Of a stretch of 64,000 nt of DNA, positions 1 to 11,815 are shown piece by piece; within the stretch, counting starts at the first letter, position 1, and each line of letters starts with the position of its first letter. A program made the position numbers and the translations under genes. Source of the stretch: Pseudomonas schmalbachii (GTDB lineage: Bacteria > Pseudomonadota > Gammaproteobacteria > Pseudomonadales > Pseudomonadaceae). The stretch lies in the NCBI RefSeq assembly GCF_017589465.1, contig NZ_JAELYA010000003.1, positions 186,001 through 250,000 of the forward strand, in the 5' to 3' direction. Below the pieces are notes generated by a model. It searched no databases and had not been told where the DNA came from. It was given only the letters and a program-made list of their open reading frames with translations.

Positions 1-1328
1 TCCGCCCAGGTCGGCGCCGGCGCCTCCTCGTAGGCGTCCAGGCGCAGCTCCTCGTACCGGTTGCGCTTGTCGCGGTAGTAGGTCCACTGGCCGAGCATCT
101 TGCTCACGTCGTCGATCTGTCCGGGCAGCGCCAGCAGCGGCGTGACCTGGCGGCGATAGTCGGGGTCGGCGATGTAAAGGTCGTGCTGCGGGTCCTGGAA
201 GAACACCCAGAAGTTGTCGCGAATCACATCGGTGGCGATCTGCCCGCGACAGACCGGCCCGCGAATGAAGGTGCGGACGAAGTACTCGGCGTTGTCCAGC
301 ATGAACTGGTAACGCGCTCGTGGCGGGATCGCGGCGAAGGTCTCGAACGGGTTGGCGCGGTGTTGCAGACCGTAGCCCGGCACCTTGTCGGCCTCCCACG
401 CACTGCCGAAGAACAACTGGCGGGTATGCTCCAGCTTCGCCGGGCTGAGCGGATAGGTGATGTGGGTCTTGTGCACGATCACGCCCTGGATCGGCCACAG
501 GCGATAGTAGAAGGAGCTGCCGGGATCGTCGTTCGGCCGCCGGGTGGCGATCGGGTCGATCGGCTGGCCGCTGGGCGTGCGCGAACGCACCAGTTGGAAG
601 AAATGCCCCCGCTCGCCCTGCTCGGCGAAGTACAGGTGCGCAAGGAACAGGTGCTCGTACAGCCAGCGCGACACCAGCGATTCGCGCGCGCCGGGCTGGT
701 TGAGGAAGGCTTCCCACTCGGCTATCTGGCGGAACTCGCCGGCGCCCGGCTGCAGCGGCTGCTCGTCCACCGGCGCGCCTTGGGCCAGCCAGGTCTTCAG
801 CGTGTCCGTCTCCTGCTCGGTAAGGCCGGTTACGGCGAACGGCATGCCGGCGCGCGGATTCTTCTGCACGAACTCGTCGATGCTGTCCGGCGTCGGGCAC
901 TGGTTGGCGCGGTTGATGGAGATATCCAGGTCCGCTGGGATCTTCGCGTTGGGCTCCAGTGGATGCGCGTGGCCCAGGTCGATCATTCGTGCCAGCAGCG
1001 CCGCCTGGCTGCCACGGCCGTCCAGAACCGACCAGAACTCCTTGCGTCGCCAGGCATCGGCACCATGGGCATCGAGGAACAGCCGGGTGGTTTCCTGCGC
1101 CTGGGTCCGCGTACCGTCGTACACCGGCAGCTTGTTCGCCCCGCGCTGGGAGCCTTCGGCGGCGCTCAGGTTGAGCTGGCAGGGCGAGTCGTAGCAGGCA
1201 TGGCAGGCCACGCACTTCTCGGTGAAGATCGGCTGCACATCCTTGCTGTAGGAGATTTCGCGAGCCGCGGAAGATGCAGCGAACAGCATGAAAACAGCAG
1301 ACATCGCAGCGGCAGCGCGCACTCGCAT
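1..1328 (-). CDS. cti: Fatty acid cis/trans isomerase, 3' end cut by window edge
   Basis: The minus-strand frame opens at an ATG (1328) and stays open to the left edge, giving 442 N-terminal residues of a family that usually has about 760. A signal peptide (residues 1-22, ending in an A-S-S-A-A stretch) is followed by a haem c-type motif CVACH (residues 39-43) with further Cys residues just after it, the arrangement known for Cti. The family isomerises cis-unsaturated membrane fatty acids to trans in the periplasm under solvent or heat stress. It is divergent from metH, with 175 bp between the two starts. The identification rests on the signal peptide, the CxxCH context and the familiar cti/metH neighbourhood. 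The plus-strand ORF covering the same DNA is a GC-rich shadow. Confidence 0.88.
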   Translation of the reverse strand, partial: MRVRAAAAMSAVFMLFAASSAAREISYSKDVQPIFTEKCVACHACYDSPCQLNLSAAEGSQRGANKLPVYDGTRTQAQETTRLFLDAHGADAWRRKEFWSVLDGRGSQAALLARMIDLGHAHPLEPNAKIPADLDISINRANQCPTPDSIDEFVQKNPRAGMPFAVTGLTEQETDTLKTWLAQGAPVDEQPLQPGAGEFRQIAEWEAFLNQPGARESLVSRWLYEHLFLAHLYFAEQGERGHFFQLVRSRTPSGQPIDPIATRRPNDDPGSSFYYRLWPIQGVIVHKTHITYPLSPAKLEHTRQLFFGSAWEADKVPGYGLQHRANPFETFAAIPPRARYQFMLDNAEYFVRTFIRGPVCRGQIATDVIRDNFWVFFQDPQHDLYIADPDYRRQVTPLLALPGQIDDVSKMLGQWTYYRDKRNRYEELRLDAYEEAPAPTWA

Positions 1329-1406
1329 GAAAATCTCCAGACAGCATGAAAGGCTGATTCTAGCCCCATCGCCGCACGCCATGAAAAGCCGGCGCGCCAA
1401 ACAACA

Positions 1407-1419
1407 TGAATGAAATTCA
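1407..1419 (+). promoter_or_regulatory. Candidate MetR-binding site upstream of metH
   Basis: TGAATGAAATTCA fits the enterobacterial MetR consensus TGAA-N5-TTCA, including an A/T at the centre. It is centred about 46 bp upstream of the proposed metH -10 element, a normal activator position. MetR control of metH is established in enterics; in this organism it is inferred. Confidence 0.45.
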
Positions 1420-1455
1420 TGAAAACCGCCTGACCGCTAAAAAACCATGCAGGTT

Positions 1456-1464
1456 TGCTATGAT
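1456..1464 (+). promoter_or_regulatory. Extended -10 promoter element for metH
   Basis: TGC-TATGAT is an extended -10 sequence 39 bp upstream of the metH ATG. No good -35 is found at 17 bp spacing, which fits an activator-assisted promoter. Read by eye only. Confidence 0.4.
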
Positions 1465-1503
1465 CAGCGCCATTCTTAAAACGCCAAATTCCAGGTAGTT
1501 CCC

Positions 1504-5196
<3,693 letters not shown>

Positions 5197-5214
5197 TTCG
5201 CAGGAGCGATAGCG

Positions 5215-5604
5215 ATGAAATTCCTCACCCCCGAACAAATGGAAAAACCCCGCAAGCGCCGCCTGCGCAAGAAGCTGCGCCTGGCCGAATTCCAGGAGTT
5301 CGGCTTCAGCTTCGAACTGACCTATGACAGCGCCGCCATCGACCTCGATGACGCGCTGGACAAGCTGATCGACTTCGTCGAAGCCCAGGGCTGGGCCTTC
5401 GGTGGCGGCGGCAATCCGGACGAGACGGAAGTCACCGGATACCTCTGCCAGGCTGGCGTCGGCACGCTGACCGAAGAAGACCGGGAAAAGACCCGCGAGT
5501 GGATGGAAGCGCAGCCGTGGTGCAAGGGCTTCGAGATCGGCCCGCTGAGCGATTGCTGGCACAACTTCTTCGATTGGGAAGAGGCGGACGAGGTCGTAGC
5601 CTGA
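5215..5604 (+). CDS. yggL: YggL family (DUF469) protein
   Basis: This 129-residue protein has a basic N-terminus (RKRRLRKKLRLAEFQEFGF) and an acidic C-terminus, matching E. coli YggL, which has been reported to associate with the 50S ribosomal subunit. Residues 15-45 (LRKK, EFQEFGF) are the family signature, and the rest is somewhat longer than the enterobacterial protein. It starts 18 bp after the metH stop with AGGAG about 8 bp before the ATG, so it is probably cotranscribed with metH. No functional link to methionine synthesis is visible. Confidence 0.85.
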   Translation: MKFLTPEQMEKPRKRRLRKKLRLAEFQEFGFSFELTYDSAAIDLDDALDKLIDFVEAQGWAFGGGGNPDETEVTGYLCQAGVGTLTEEDREKTREWMEAQPWCKGFEIGPLSDCWHNFFDWEEADEVVA

Positions 5605-5661
5605 TCTGGAGGCTTCTTATCGTTCCGACGCTCCCGCGTGGGAACCATGAGCGATGCCCAC

Positions 5662-5736
5662 CGTAGGTTGGCGCTGAGCAACGCGAAGCCCAACATCGCC
5701 ATCGTTGGGCTTCACTGCGTTCAGCACCAACCTACG
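5662..5736. repeat. Intergenic inverted repeat, GTAGGTTGG family
   Basis: Arms CGTAGGTTGG and CCAACCTACG flank a 55-nt centre that is itself partly self-complementary (AAGCCCAAC / GTTGGGCTT). A shorter copy of the same family lies at 26259-26296. It sits between two convergent genes. The sequence just before it (about 5621-5646) carries a second motif, GCTCCCGCGTGGGAAC, seen again near 11,570. Confidence 0.8.
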
Positions 5737-5801
5737 CGAGTTATGGCACAGCCACGTAGTTACATAGGATGCAAGACTGTTGTTCCTGCAGGGCGTGGCG
5801 C

Positions 5802-6299
5802 CTAGACCCTGATCGTCCTCGGCGCATGCCCGGTGTAGCCGAGGAACCGCATGAAATCCGCGTAGCTGATGCACTGGGTGGCGGTAAGCACCAGCGGGTG
5901 GAAGCCGAGCAGTTCGTCCTGGCTGATCTCGTCGTCCATCAGCACCGTCACCTTGTGCTGCGGATCGTTCAGCAGGGCGAATGGCGTGACGCCGCCGAGG
6001 TCGACACCCAGGTACTCCTGCAGCTTTTCCACCGAGGCGAACGACAGCCGCGACTCGCCGATCTGCTCGGCGATGCCCGACAGGTCGGCCTCCTTGCGCT
6101 CCCCCAGCAGCACCAGGTAGTAGCGACTGCCCTTGCGATTACGCAGGAAGAGATTCTTGATGCCCTGGTCGGGCAATTCGATCCCTCGCTCGTAGAACGC
6201 CTCGATCGTCGTCAGCGGTGGGTGCTCGACCCGCACGCTGTCGATGCGAAGCTCCCTGAGAATCGAAAGCAGCGCCTGCTCGTCGACCTTCGCGCTCAT
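5802..6299 (-). CDS. YbaK/ProX-type aminoacyl-tRNA editing protein (ProXp-ala-like)
   Basis: This is a 165-residue stand-alone editing domain of the YbaK/EbsC/PrdX superfamily, which hydrolyses mischarged aminoacyl-tRNA, typically Ala-tRNA(Pro). Key features are K48 in the QGIKNLFLRN motif and G102-G-V-T-P-F107 in the loop typical of the ProXp-ala/PrdX branch. The ATG at 6299 has AGGAA just upstream. It converges with yggL across a repeat. The exact mischarged substrate cannot be told from sequence alone. Confidence 0.85.
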   Translation of the reverse strand: MSAKVDEQALLSILRELRIDSVRVEHPPLTTIEAFYERGIELPDQGIKNLFLRNRKGSRYYLVLLGERKEADLSGIAEQIGESRLSFASVEKLQEYLGVDLGGVTPFALLNDPQHKVTVLMDDEISQDELLGFHPLVLTATQCISYADFMRFLGYTGHAPRTIRV

Positions 6300-6541
6300 C
6301 GTTTCCTGCTCACTTCATGACTCATGACCGGGCGGAGTACATCACATGGACCTCCCGACCGACAAAGCGCGCCAGCGGAAATTCCACAGGTGATTGATCC
6401 AGGCCATCCGGTCGATTCACCCAGCCAGGATCATTCCCGTCGCCGAGCTGTCGGCTAAGCTCAAGGCAAGCGCGCAGCGACCGGCCTGCTGCGATGCGTA
6501 GCGACAACACACCGGAAACCAGTGACGAGCGGCAGGGAATC

Positions 6542-7867
6542 ATGCTCGAACGCCAGCGCCTTCAGAACATCCTCGGTCTGGGCTTGCCGATCATCGGCGG
6601 GATGCTCAGCCAGAGCCTGCTCAACCTGGTGGACGCCGCCATGGTCGGGCACCTCGGCGAGAAGTCCCTGGCCGGAGTGGGCATCGGCAGCTACGCCAAT
6701 TTCGTCGCCATCTCGCTGGTCATGGGGCTCGGTGCCGGGGTGCAGGCGCTGGTTGCGCGGCGGCGCGGCGAGGGGCGGCTGGGCGAGCTGGCCGGGCCGT
6801 TGAACTGCGGCCTGCTGGTGGCGCTGGGCGTGTCCCTGCCGATCACGCTGATCTGCATGCTGTTCGCCGGTCCCATCGTGCAAAGCCTGTCCAGCGATCC
6901 CGAGGTGCTCGCGGTCGCCACCCCCTACTTCGAGTGGCGGGCGCTGTCCGTGCTGGCGGTCGGCCTGAATTTCTCCTTCCGCGGCTACTGGAACGGCACG
7001 CGTCGCTCCGGCATGTACATGCGCACGCTGGTGGTGATGCACCTGGCCAATGCGGCGATCAGCTACAGCCTGATCCACGGCCTGTTCAGCCTGCCTCGCA
7101 TGGGCGCGGTGGGCAGCGGATTCGGCACCACCCTGGCGCTGTACCTGGGCACCCTCACCTACGCCTCGATCACCTGGCGCGACGCCCGCCAGCATGGCTT
7201 CCTCTCCCGGCGCCCATGTGAGCGCGAAGTGCGCAGCATGCTGCGGCTGTCGCTGCCCAACTCGCTGCAGCAGTTCTTCTTCGCCGCCGGCATCACCCTG
7301 CTGTTCTGGATCATCGGCCAGGTCGGCACCCGCGAACTGGCAGTGGCCCATGTGCTGATCAACCTGGCGCTGTTCCTGATCCTGCCGGGCATCGGCCTGG
7401 GCATGGCTGCGACCACCCTGGTCAGCCAGAGCATGGGCGAAGGCGACTTCGACAGCGCCCATCGCTGGGGCTGGGATGTGGTGAAGGTCGCCGCCTGCGG
7501 GCTGGCGCTGCTCGGCACGCCGTTCTGGCTGTTCCCGGAGACTGTCCTGCGGCTGTTCATCAGCGATCCCGGGCTGATCGAACTGGGGCGCCTGCCGCTG
7601 ATGATCACCGGCATCGGCATGGTCATCGACGCCACCGCACTGGTGCTCACCCAGGCGCTGCTCGGCGCCGGCGCCACGCGCACGGTGATGGCGGTGAGCC
7701 TGGGCAACCAGTGGCTGTTCTTCCTGCCGCTGGCCTATCTTGTAGGACCGGTGCTGGGCGGCGGGCTGCTGGCGATCTGGAGCATGCAGATCATCCAGCG
7801 CGGCGTGGCCTCGCTGATCTTCGCGGTAATGTGGCAGAAGCGGCAGTGGACGCAGATCGAACTGTAG
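6542..7867 (+). CDS. MATE family multidrug/cation exporter
   Basis: This 441-residue membrane protein has about 12 hydrophobic segments, starting with the MATE-type first helix (LGLPIIGGMLSQSLLNLVD) and the ensuing AMVGHLG turn. MATE proteins export cationic drugs or metabolites using Na+ or H+. I chose the ATG at 6542 because it follows AGGGA and begins right before helix 1. An ATG at 6494 would add 16 polar residues and has no ribosome-binding site. The gene stands alone, and the substrate is unknown. Confidence 0.88.
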   Translation: MLERQRLQNILGLGLPIIGGMLSQSLLNLVDAAMVGHLGEKSLAGVGIGSYANFVAISLVMGLGAGVQALVARRRGEGRLGELAGPLNCGLLVALGVSLPITLICMLFAGPIVQSLSSDPEVLAVATPYFEWRALSVLAVGLNFSFRGYWNGTRRSGMYMRTLVVMHLANAAISYSLIHGLFSLPRMGAVGSGFGTTLALYLGTLTYASITWRDARQHGFLSRRPCEREVRSMLRLSLPNSLQQFFFAAGITLLFWIIGQVGTRELAVAHVLINLALFLILPGIGLGMAATTLVSQSMGEGDFDSAHRWGWDVVKVAACGLALLGTPFWLFPETVLRLFISDPGLIELGRLPLMITGIGMVIDATALVLTQALLGAGATRTVMAVSLGNQWLFFLPLAYLVGPVLGGGLLAIWSMQIIQRGVASLIFAVMWQKRQWTQIEL

Positions 7868-7898
7868 GAGCAACTGTCTTGCGACCGAGGGTCTTTTT

Positions 7899-7991
7899 GT
7901 AGGGTGGACAACGCGAAGCTTGTCCACCGCCGCGCCGCGCTTGATGGTGGAAAGGCGGGGCGGCCATCCGCTTCGCCGTTTTCCACCCTAC
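7899..7991. repeat. Intergenic inverted repeat, GTAGGGTGG family
   Basis: Terminal arms GTAGGGTGG and CCACCCTAC enclose a centre with its own pair of near-complementary stretches around GGACAACGCGAAGCTTGTCC. It lies between the MATE gene and the DUF2970 gene, immediately before another repeat family. Confidence 0.75.
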
Positions 7992-8002
7992 GTAGCGTCA
8001 CC

Positions 8003-8069
8003 TGTAGGAGCGGGCCATGCCCGCGAAATGACGCGGCACGGATTTTCGCGGGCATGGCCCGCTCCTACA
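8003..8069. repeat. REP-like inverted repeat (TGTAGGAGC ... GCTCCTACA)
   Basis: The two arms (TGTAGGAGCGGGCCATGCC and its complement) pair for more than 20 bp around a short centre. Other members of the same family lie at 11785-11809 (single arm) and 45411-45460. The placement is typical of Pseudomonas REP/REPIN elements, which are non-coding and mobilised by RAYT proteins. Confidence 0.8.
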
Positions 8070-8105
8070 ATGGAAATCAGAGACCATTAAGAGAAGGAGA
8101 AACGA

Positions 8106-8333
8106 GTGGCGACAATGAACGACGATCCCCAGAACAAACCGCCAACCTTCTGGCAGATGCTGCAAAGCGTGCTGGCCGCGGCGTTCGGTGTGCAGAGCGG
8201 GAAGAACCGCGCGCGCGACTTCAGCCATGGCAAGCCCAGTCACTTCATCGGCCTGGGACTGCTGTTCACGGCAATCTTCGTGCTGGTGCTCTATGGCGTG
8301 GTGCAACTGGTGCTGAAGCTGAGCGGGATATAA
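8106..8333 (+). CDS. DUF2970 small membrane protein
   Basis: A 75-residue protein. The N-terminal half has the DUF2970 pattern (FWQMLQSVLAAAFGVQSGKNRARDF in pieces, then HGKPSHFI), followed by one membrane segment (about residues 48-70). The GTG start is supported by AAGGAG with 6-nt spacing; the next ATG (8115) would be too far from it. A terminator follows 5 bp after the stop. No function is established for the family. Confidence 0.85.
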   Translation: MATMNDDPQNKPPTFWQMLQSVLAAAFGVQSGKNRARDFSHGKPSHFIGLGLLFTAIFVLVLYGVVQLVLKLSGI

Positions 8334-8338
8334 CTGAA

Positions 8339-8363
8339 GAGCCCCTTGCGGGGCTCGGGTTTT
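8339..8363. terminator. Intrinsic terminator between convergent small genes
   Basis: Stem GAGCCCC/GGGGCTC with a 4-nt loop is followed by TTTT on the plus strand. It ends the DUF2970 gene and overlaps the end of the opposing small ORF's downstream region. Confidence 0.75.
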
Positions 8364-8364
8364 C

Positions 8365-8475
8365 CTACTGGTGGCTGACCCAGAAAACGGCGGTGGCTAC
8401 CACCAGAAGGATCAGGATGAATGCCGCGCGCGCGTCGACCACGCTGTCGCGATCGTTGCTGGATTGTTCGCTCAT
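8365..8475 (-). CDS. Putative 36-residue single-pass membrane protein
   Basis: The frame encodes a polar N-terminus with several charged residues (about 1-16) and one strong hydrophobic helix (FILILLVVATAVFWV), ending in SHQ. The ATG at 8475 is preceded by a G-rich AGGGGGGAACC ribosome-binding sequence. The upstream in-frame extension to 8571 has no start signal and poor composition. It is convergent with the DUF2970 gene across a terminator. The layout looks real but I do not recognise a family. Confidence 0.55.
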   Translation of the reverse strand: MSEQSSNDRDSVVDARAAFILILLVVATAVFWVSHQ

Positions 8476-8613
8476 GGTTCCCCCCTGTTGTGCTTGTTGT
8501 CGGACCACACCAGCAGTAAAGACCAGCCGCGCACGCCCCTCAAGGCAGCGTGGTTTCAATTCCCGAGGCAAAAACGCTAGTCTCGCCTTTTCTCCGCGAA
8601 CGAAGGTCAGGCA

Positions 8614-9108
8614 ATGGAAATCGTTTCTCTACAGGACGCTGCCGCGCCGGAAGGCGTCTGCTACGGATGTGGCGGCCGCAACCCGCACGGGCTGCACATC
8701 AAGAGCTACTGGCACGAAGACGGCATCCACGTCATGGCCGAGCACCTGCCGGAAGCCAAGTACACCGGCTGGCCCGACCTGGTCTACGGCGGGCTGATCG
8801 CCATGCTGGTCGATTGCCACTCGAACTGGACCGCCATGGCCTACCACTACCGCGCCGAAGGCCGCGAACCCGGCAGCCAGCCGCGCATCGAGTGCGTGAC
8901 CGGCAGCCTTGGCGTGAAGTACATCAAGCCCACTCCCATGGGCGTGCCGCTGACCCTGCGTGCGCGGGTCGATGGCGAGGTGGGCCGCAAGACGCGGGTG
9001 ATCTGCGAGATCTACGCCGGCGAAGTGCTGACCGCGGTGGGCGACTCGGTCTTCGTCCGTGTCGATACCGGGCAACTGGCGGATACTGCACACGACCGGG
9101 ACGCCTGA
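8614..9108 (+). CDS. PaaI/hotdog-fold acyl-CoA thioesterase
   Basis: This 164-residue single hotdog domain has the CYGCG-x-NPHGL N-terminal motif common in this thioesterase subfamily. It also has the GWPDLVYGGLIAMLVDC helix, where the Asp/Cys region corresponds to the substrate-binding helix. Such enzymes hydrolyse small or aromatic acyl-CoAs in the cytoplasm; the substrate here is not predictable. It has its own upstream region and is followed by the cysI promoter region. Confidence 0.8.
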   Translation: MEIVSLQDAAAPEGVCYGCGGRNPHGLHIKSYWHEDGIHVMAEHLPEAKYTGWPDLVYGGLIAMLVDCHSNWTAMAYHYRAEGREPGSQPRIECVTGSLGVKYIKPTPMGVPLTLRARVDGEVGRKTRVICEIYAGEVLTAVGDSVFVRVDTGQLADTAHDRDA

Positions 9109-9218
9109 CGCGCCCGCTCATCGGGACGGTTCCGCCCACGATCAGCGCCGGATCGGTCATTCATCGGCGGCAATCCGGCAGGATTCGACAGACTCGTTCA
9201 TTTAGTGGCGGGGACTTA

Positions 9219-9233
9219 GAACTTTAAGTTCTC
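9219..9233. promoter_or_regulatory. Perfect palindrome overlapping the cysI promoter
   Basis: AGAACTTTAAGTTCT is a perfect 7-1-7 palindrome. It overlaps a possible -35 (TTAGAA, 9217-9222) that is 16 bp from a -10-like TATACT (9239-9244), 103 bp before the cysI ATG. The position suits a dimeric regulator. Which protein binds is unknown; CysB sites are usually less symmetrical. Confidence 0.45.
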
Positions 9234-9346
9234 GCCATATACTCAAACATCACTTTTACGCATATTCCCTTACTGGTATCTTGCGCCCCACTCCGCGTGG
9301 AGCGCGTAGCCGTGCGCGCTGCAACAGCCTGACAACAGGATCATCC

Positions 9347-11005
9347 ATGTACGTATACGACGAATACGATCAACGGATCGTAGAGGACCGCGTCAAGCAG
9401 TTCCGCGACCAGACCCGCCGTTACCTGGCAGGCGAACTGACCGGCGAGGAATTCCGCCCGCTGCGCCTGCAGAATGGCCTGTACATCCAGCGCTACGCAC
9501 CGATGCTGCGTATCGCCGTGCCCTATGGCCTGCTGTCCTCGCGCCAGGTGCGCAAGCTGGCGCAGATCGCCCGCGACTACGACAAGGGCTACGCGCACAT
9601 CAGCACCCGGCAGAACGTGCAGTTCAACTGGCCGGAGCTGGAAGACGTACCGGAAATCCTCGCCGAACTGGCCACCGTGCAGATGCACGCGATCCAGACC
9701 AGCGGCAACTGCATCCGCAACACCACCACCGACCAGTTCGCCGGCATCGCCCGTGACGAAGTCGTCGACCCGCGTCCGTGGTGCGAGATCATCCGCCAGT
9801 GGTCGACCTTCCACCCGGAATTCGCCCACCTGCCACGCAAGTTCAAGATCGCCGTCAACGGCGCCGCGAGCGACCGCGCTGCCATCGAAGTGCATGACAT
9901 CGGCCTGGAAGCCGTGAAGAACGCCGCTGGCGAGCTGGGCTTCCGCGTCGCCGTCGGTGGCGGCCTCGGCCGTACCCCGATCGTCGGCAGCTTCATCAAC
10001 GAATTCCTGCCCTGGCAGCACCTGCTGGGCTATCTCGACGCCATCCTGCGCGTGTACAACCGCTATGGCCGTCGCGACAACAAGTACAAGGCGCGCATCA
10101 AGATCCTGGTCAAGGCGCTGACTCCGGAAGTCTTCGCCGAGCGCGTCAACGCCGAATGGGCGAACCTGAAGGACGGCCCGAGCACCCTGACCGCCGAGGA
10201 AGTCCAGCGCGTCGCCGCGCACTTCGTCGACCCGGCCTACAAGGCCCTGGAAGACCAGGATGCCGCCCTCGCCGCCCTCGATGCCGAACACCCCGGCTTC
10301 GCCCGCTGGCGCGCGCGCAACACCTTCGCCCACAAGAAACCCGGCTACGTCGCCGTGACCCTGTCGCTGAAGCCCACCGGCGTGGCGCCGGGCGACCTCA
10401 CCGACAAGCAGCTGGATACCGTCGCCGACCTGGCCGACCGCTACAGCTTCGGCGAAGTGCGCAACAGCCACGAGCAGAACATCATCCTCGCCGACGTCGA
10501 GCAGTCGCAGCTGTTCACCCTCTGGGGCGAACTGCGCGAGAACGGCTTCGCCACGCCGAACGTCGGCCTGCTGACCGACATCATCTGCTGCCCGGGCGGT
10601 GACTTCTGCTCCCTGGCCAACGCCAAGTCGATCCCGGTGGCCGAAGCCATCCAGCGTCGCTTCGATGACCTCGACTACCTGTTCGACATCGGCGAAATCG
10701 ACCTGAACATCTCCGGTTGCATGAACGCCTGCGGCCACCACCACGTCGGCCACATCGGCATCCTCGGCGTGGACAAGAAGGGCGAGGAGTTCTACCAGGT
10801 ATCCCTCGGCGGCAGCTCCGCGCGCGACGCCAGCCTGGCGCAGATCCTCGGCCCGTCGTTCGCCCAGGATCAGATGGCCGACGTGATCGAGAAGATCATC
10901 AAGGTCTACGTCGAGCAACGCAGCGAAGACGAGGCCTTCCTGGATACCTTCCGCCGCATCGGCATCGACCCGTTCAAGGAGCGCGTATATGCAGCGAATC
11001 ATTAA
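9347..11005 (+). CDS. cysI: Sulfite reductase, haemoprotein (nitrite/sulfite reductase family)
   Basis: A 552-residue enzyme that reduces sulfite to sulfide for cysteine synthesis. Two ferredoxin-like repeats precede the siroheme/4Fe-4S ligand motifs C415-x5-C421 and C458-x3-C462 (SGCMNACGHH). The ATG at 9347 begins the family-typical MYVYDEYDQ; the 22 residues upstream in the same frame are not needed. The stop overlaps the DUF934 gene by 17 nt. I know the same pair from P. aeruginosa. It lacks a flavoprotein partner here, so electrons likely come from ferredoxin. Confidence 0.93.
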   Translation: MYVYDEYDQRIVEDRVKQFRDQTRRYLAGELTGEEFRPLRLQNGLYIQRYAPMLRIAVPYGLLSSRQVRKLAQIARDYDKGYAHISTRQNVQFNWPELEDVPEILAELATVQMHAIQTSGNCIRNTTTDQFAGIARDEVVDPRPWCEIIRQWSTFHPEFAHLPRKFKIAVNGAASDRAAIEVHDIGLEAVKNAAGELGFRVAVGGGLGRTPIVGSFINEFLPWQHLLGYLDAILRVYNRYGRRDNKYKARIKILVKALTPEVFAERVNAEWANLKDGPSTLTAEEVQRVAAHFVDPAYKALEDQDAALAALDAEHPGFARWRARNTFAHKKPGYVAVTLSLKPTGVAPGDLTDKQLDTVADLADRYSFGEVRNSHEQNIILADVEQSQLFTLWGELRENGFATPNVGLLTDIICCPGGDFCSLANAKSIPVAEAIQRRFDDLDYLFDIGEIDLNISGCMNACGHHHVGHIGILGVDKKGEEFYQVSLGGSSARDASLAQILGPSFAQDQMADVIEKIIKVYVEQRSEDEAFLDTFRRIGIDPFKERVYAANH

Positions 11006-11495
11006 GAACCGCGAGGTCGTCGACGACCGCTGGCACCTGTTGCCCAAGGACGCGCCCCTGGAAAGCGTGCCGAACTGCGACGACGTGATCATCCCGCTGG
11101 CCCTGTGGCTCGAACACGGCCCCGCCCTGCGCGGCCGCGACGGCGGCCTGGGCGTCTGGCTGGACGCCGACGAAGAGCCGGAAGCCATCGCCGGCGACCT
11201 GAACAAGTTCCAGGTGATCGCCGTGAACTTCCCCGCCTTCACCGATGGCCGCGGCTTCAGCAGCGCACGCCTGCTGCGCGAACGCTTCGGCTACAAGGGC
11301 GAAGTGCGCGCCATCGGCGACGTGCTGCGCGACCAGCTGTTCTTCATGCACAGCTGCGGCTTCGACGCCTTCGCCATCCGCGCCGACCGCGACCCGCATG
11401 CCGCGCTGGCCAGCTTCGACGACTTCAGCGAGGTCTACCAGACCTCCGTGGCGCAGCCGCAACCGCTGTTCCGCCGCCGCCACCAGCCGGCCTGA
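10989..11495 (+). CDS. DUF934 protein paired with sulfite reductase
   Basis: A 168-residue protein of the DUF934 family. It begins inside the last codons of cysI (17-nt overlap), so translation is coupled. The core has the family pattern LWLEHGPALRGRDG...GVWLDADEEPE and a C-terminal FYNFDFHSCGFDAF-like segment (here FFMHSCGFDAFAIRADRD). The family almost always accompanies CysI and has been proposed to help sulfite reduction. Its biochemical role is not known. Confidence 0.88.
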   Translation: MQRIIKNREVVDDRWHLLPKDAPLESVPNCDDVIIPLALWLEHGPALRGRDGGLGVWLDADEEPEAIAGDLNKFQVIAVNFPAFTDGRGFSSARLLRERFGYKGEVRAIGDVLRDQLFFMHSCGFDAFAIRADRDPHAALASFDDFSEVYQTSVAQPQPLFRRRHQPA

Positions 11496-11505
11496 GGCAA
11501 CGAAT

Positions 11506-11534
11506 GAAAACGCCCCGCATTGCGGGGCGTTTTC
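11506..11534 (+). terminator. Strong intrinsic terminator of the cysI-DUF934 operon
   Basis: A nearly perfect 14-bp hairpin with arms GAAAACGCCCCGCA and TGCGGGGCGTTTTC starts 11 bp after the DUF934 stop. The A/T-rich base gives U-runs in both directions. Confidence 0.85.
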
Positions 11535-11697
11535 ATTTGGGGATTCGCGGGCATTTCATGGTTCCCCCGCTCCCGCGTGGGAACCCATCCGGGGAAGCTC
11601 CCGCGTCCCTTTTCGACGCAGGAGCGTCGAGGGCTGCATTCGCCACGCAGGAGCGTGGGAACGATAAAAAACTGTCTTGCCGCCGATGGTGATTTTT

Positions 11698-11765
11698 TGT
11701 AGGAGCAAGCTCTGCTCGCGAACATCGGCCCTGCAAAAGCTTCGCGAGCAGAGCTCGCTCCTACA
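11698..11765. repeat. REP-like inverted repeat (TGTAGGAGCAAGCTCTGC family)
   Basis: Arms TGTAGGAGC(A)AGCTCTGCTCGCG and CGCGAGCAGAGCTCGCTCCTACA pair around a short centre. A single arm recurs at 45626-45653. The stretch before it (11,560-11,670) carries several GCTCCCGCGTGGGAAC / CGCAGGAGCGT motifs, so 11,540-11,810 is a repeat cluster with no gene. Confidence 0.8.
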
Positions 11766-11784
11766 GGACATTGCCCCAGCCGAC

Positions 11785-11809
11785 CGTAGGAGCGGGCCAT
11801 GCCCGCGAC
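11785..11809. repeat. Single REP arm (GTAGGAGCGGGCC family)
   Basis: One arm of the family found as a full inverted pair at 8003-8069. It directly abuts the end of the AcuI/YhdH gene. Confidence 0.7.
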
Positions 11810-11815
11810 CGCTAT

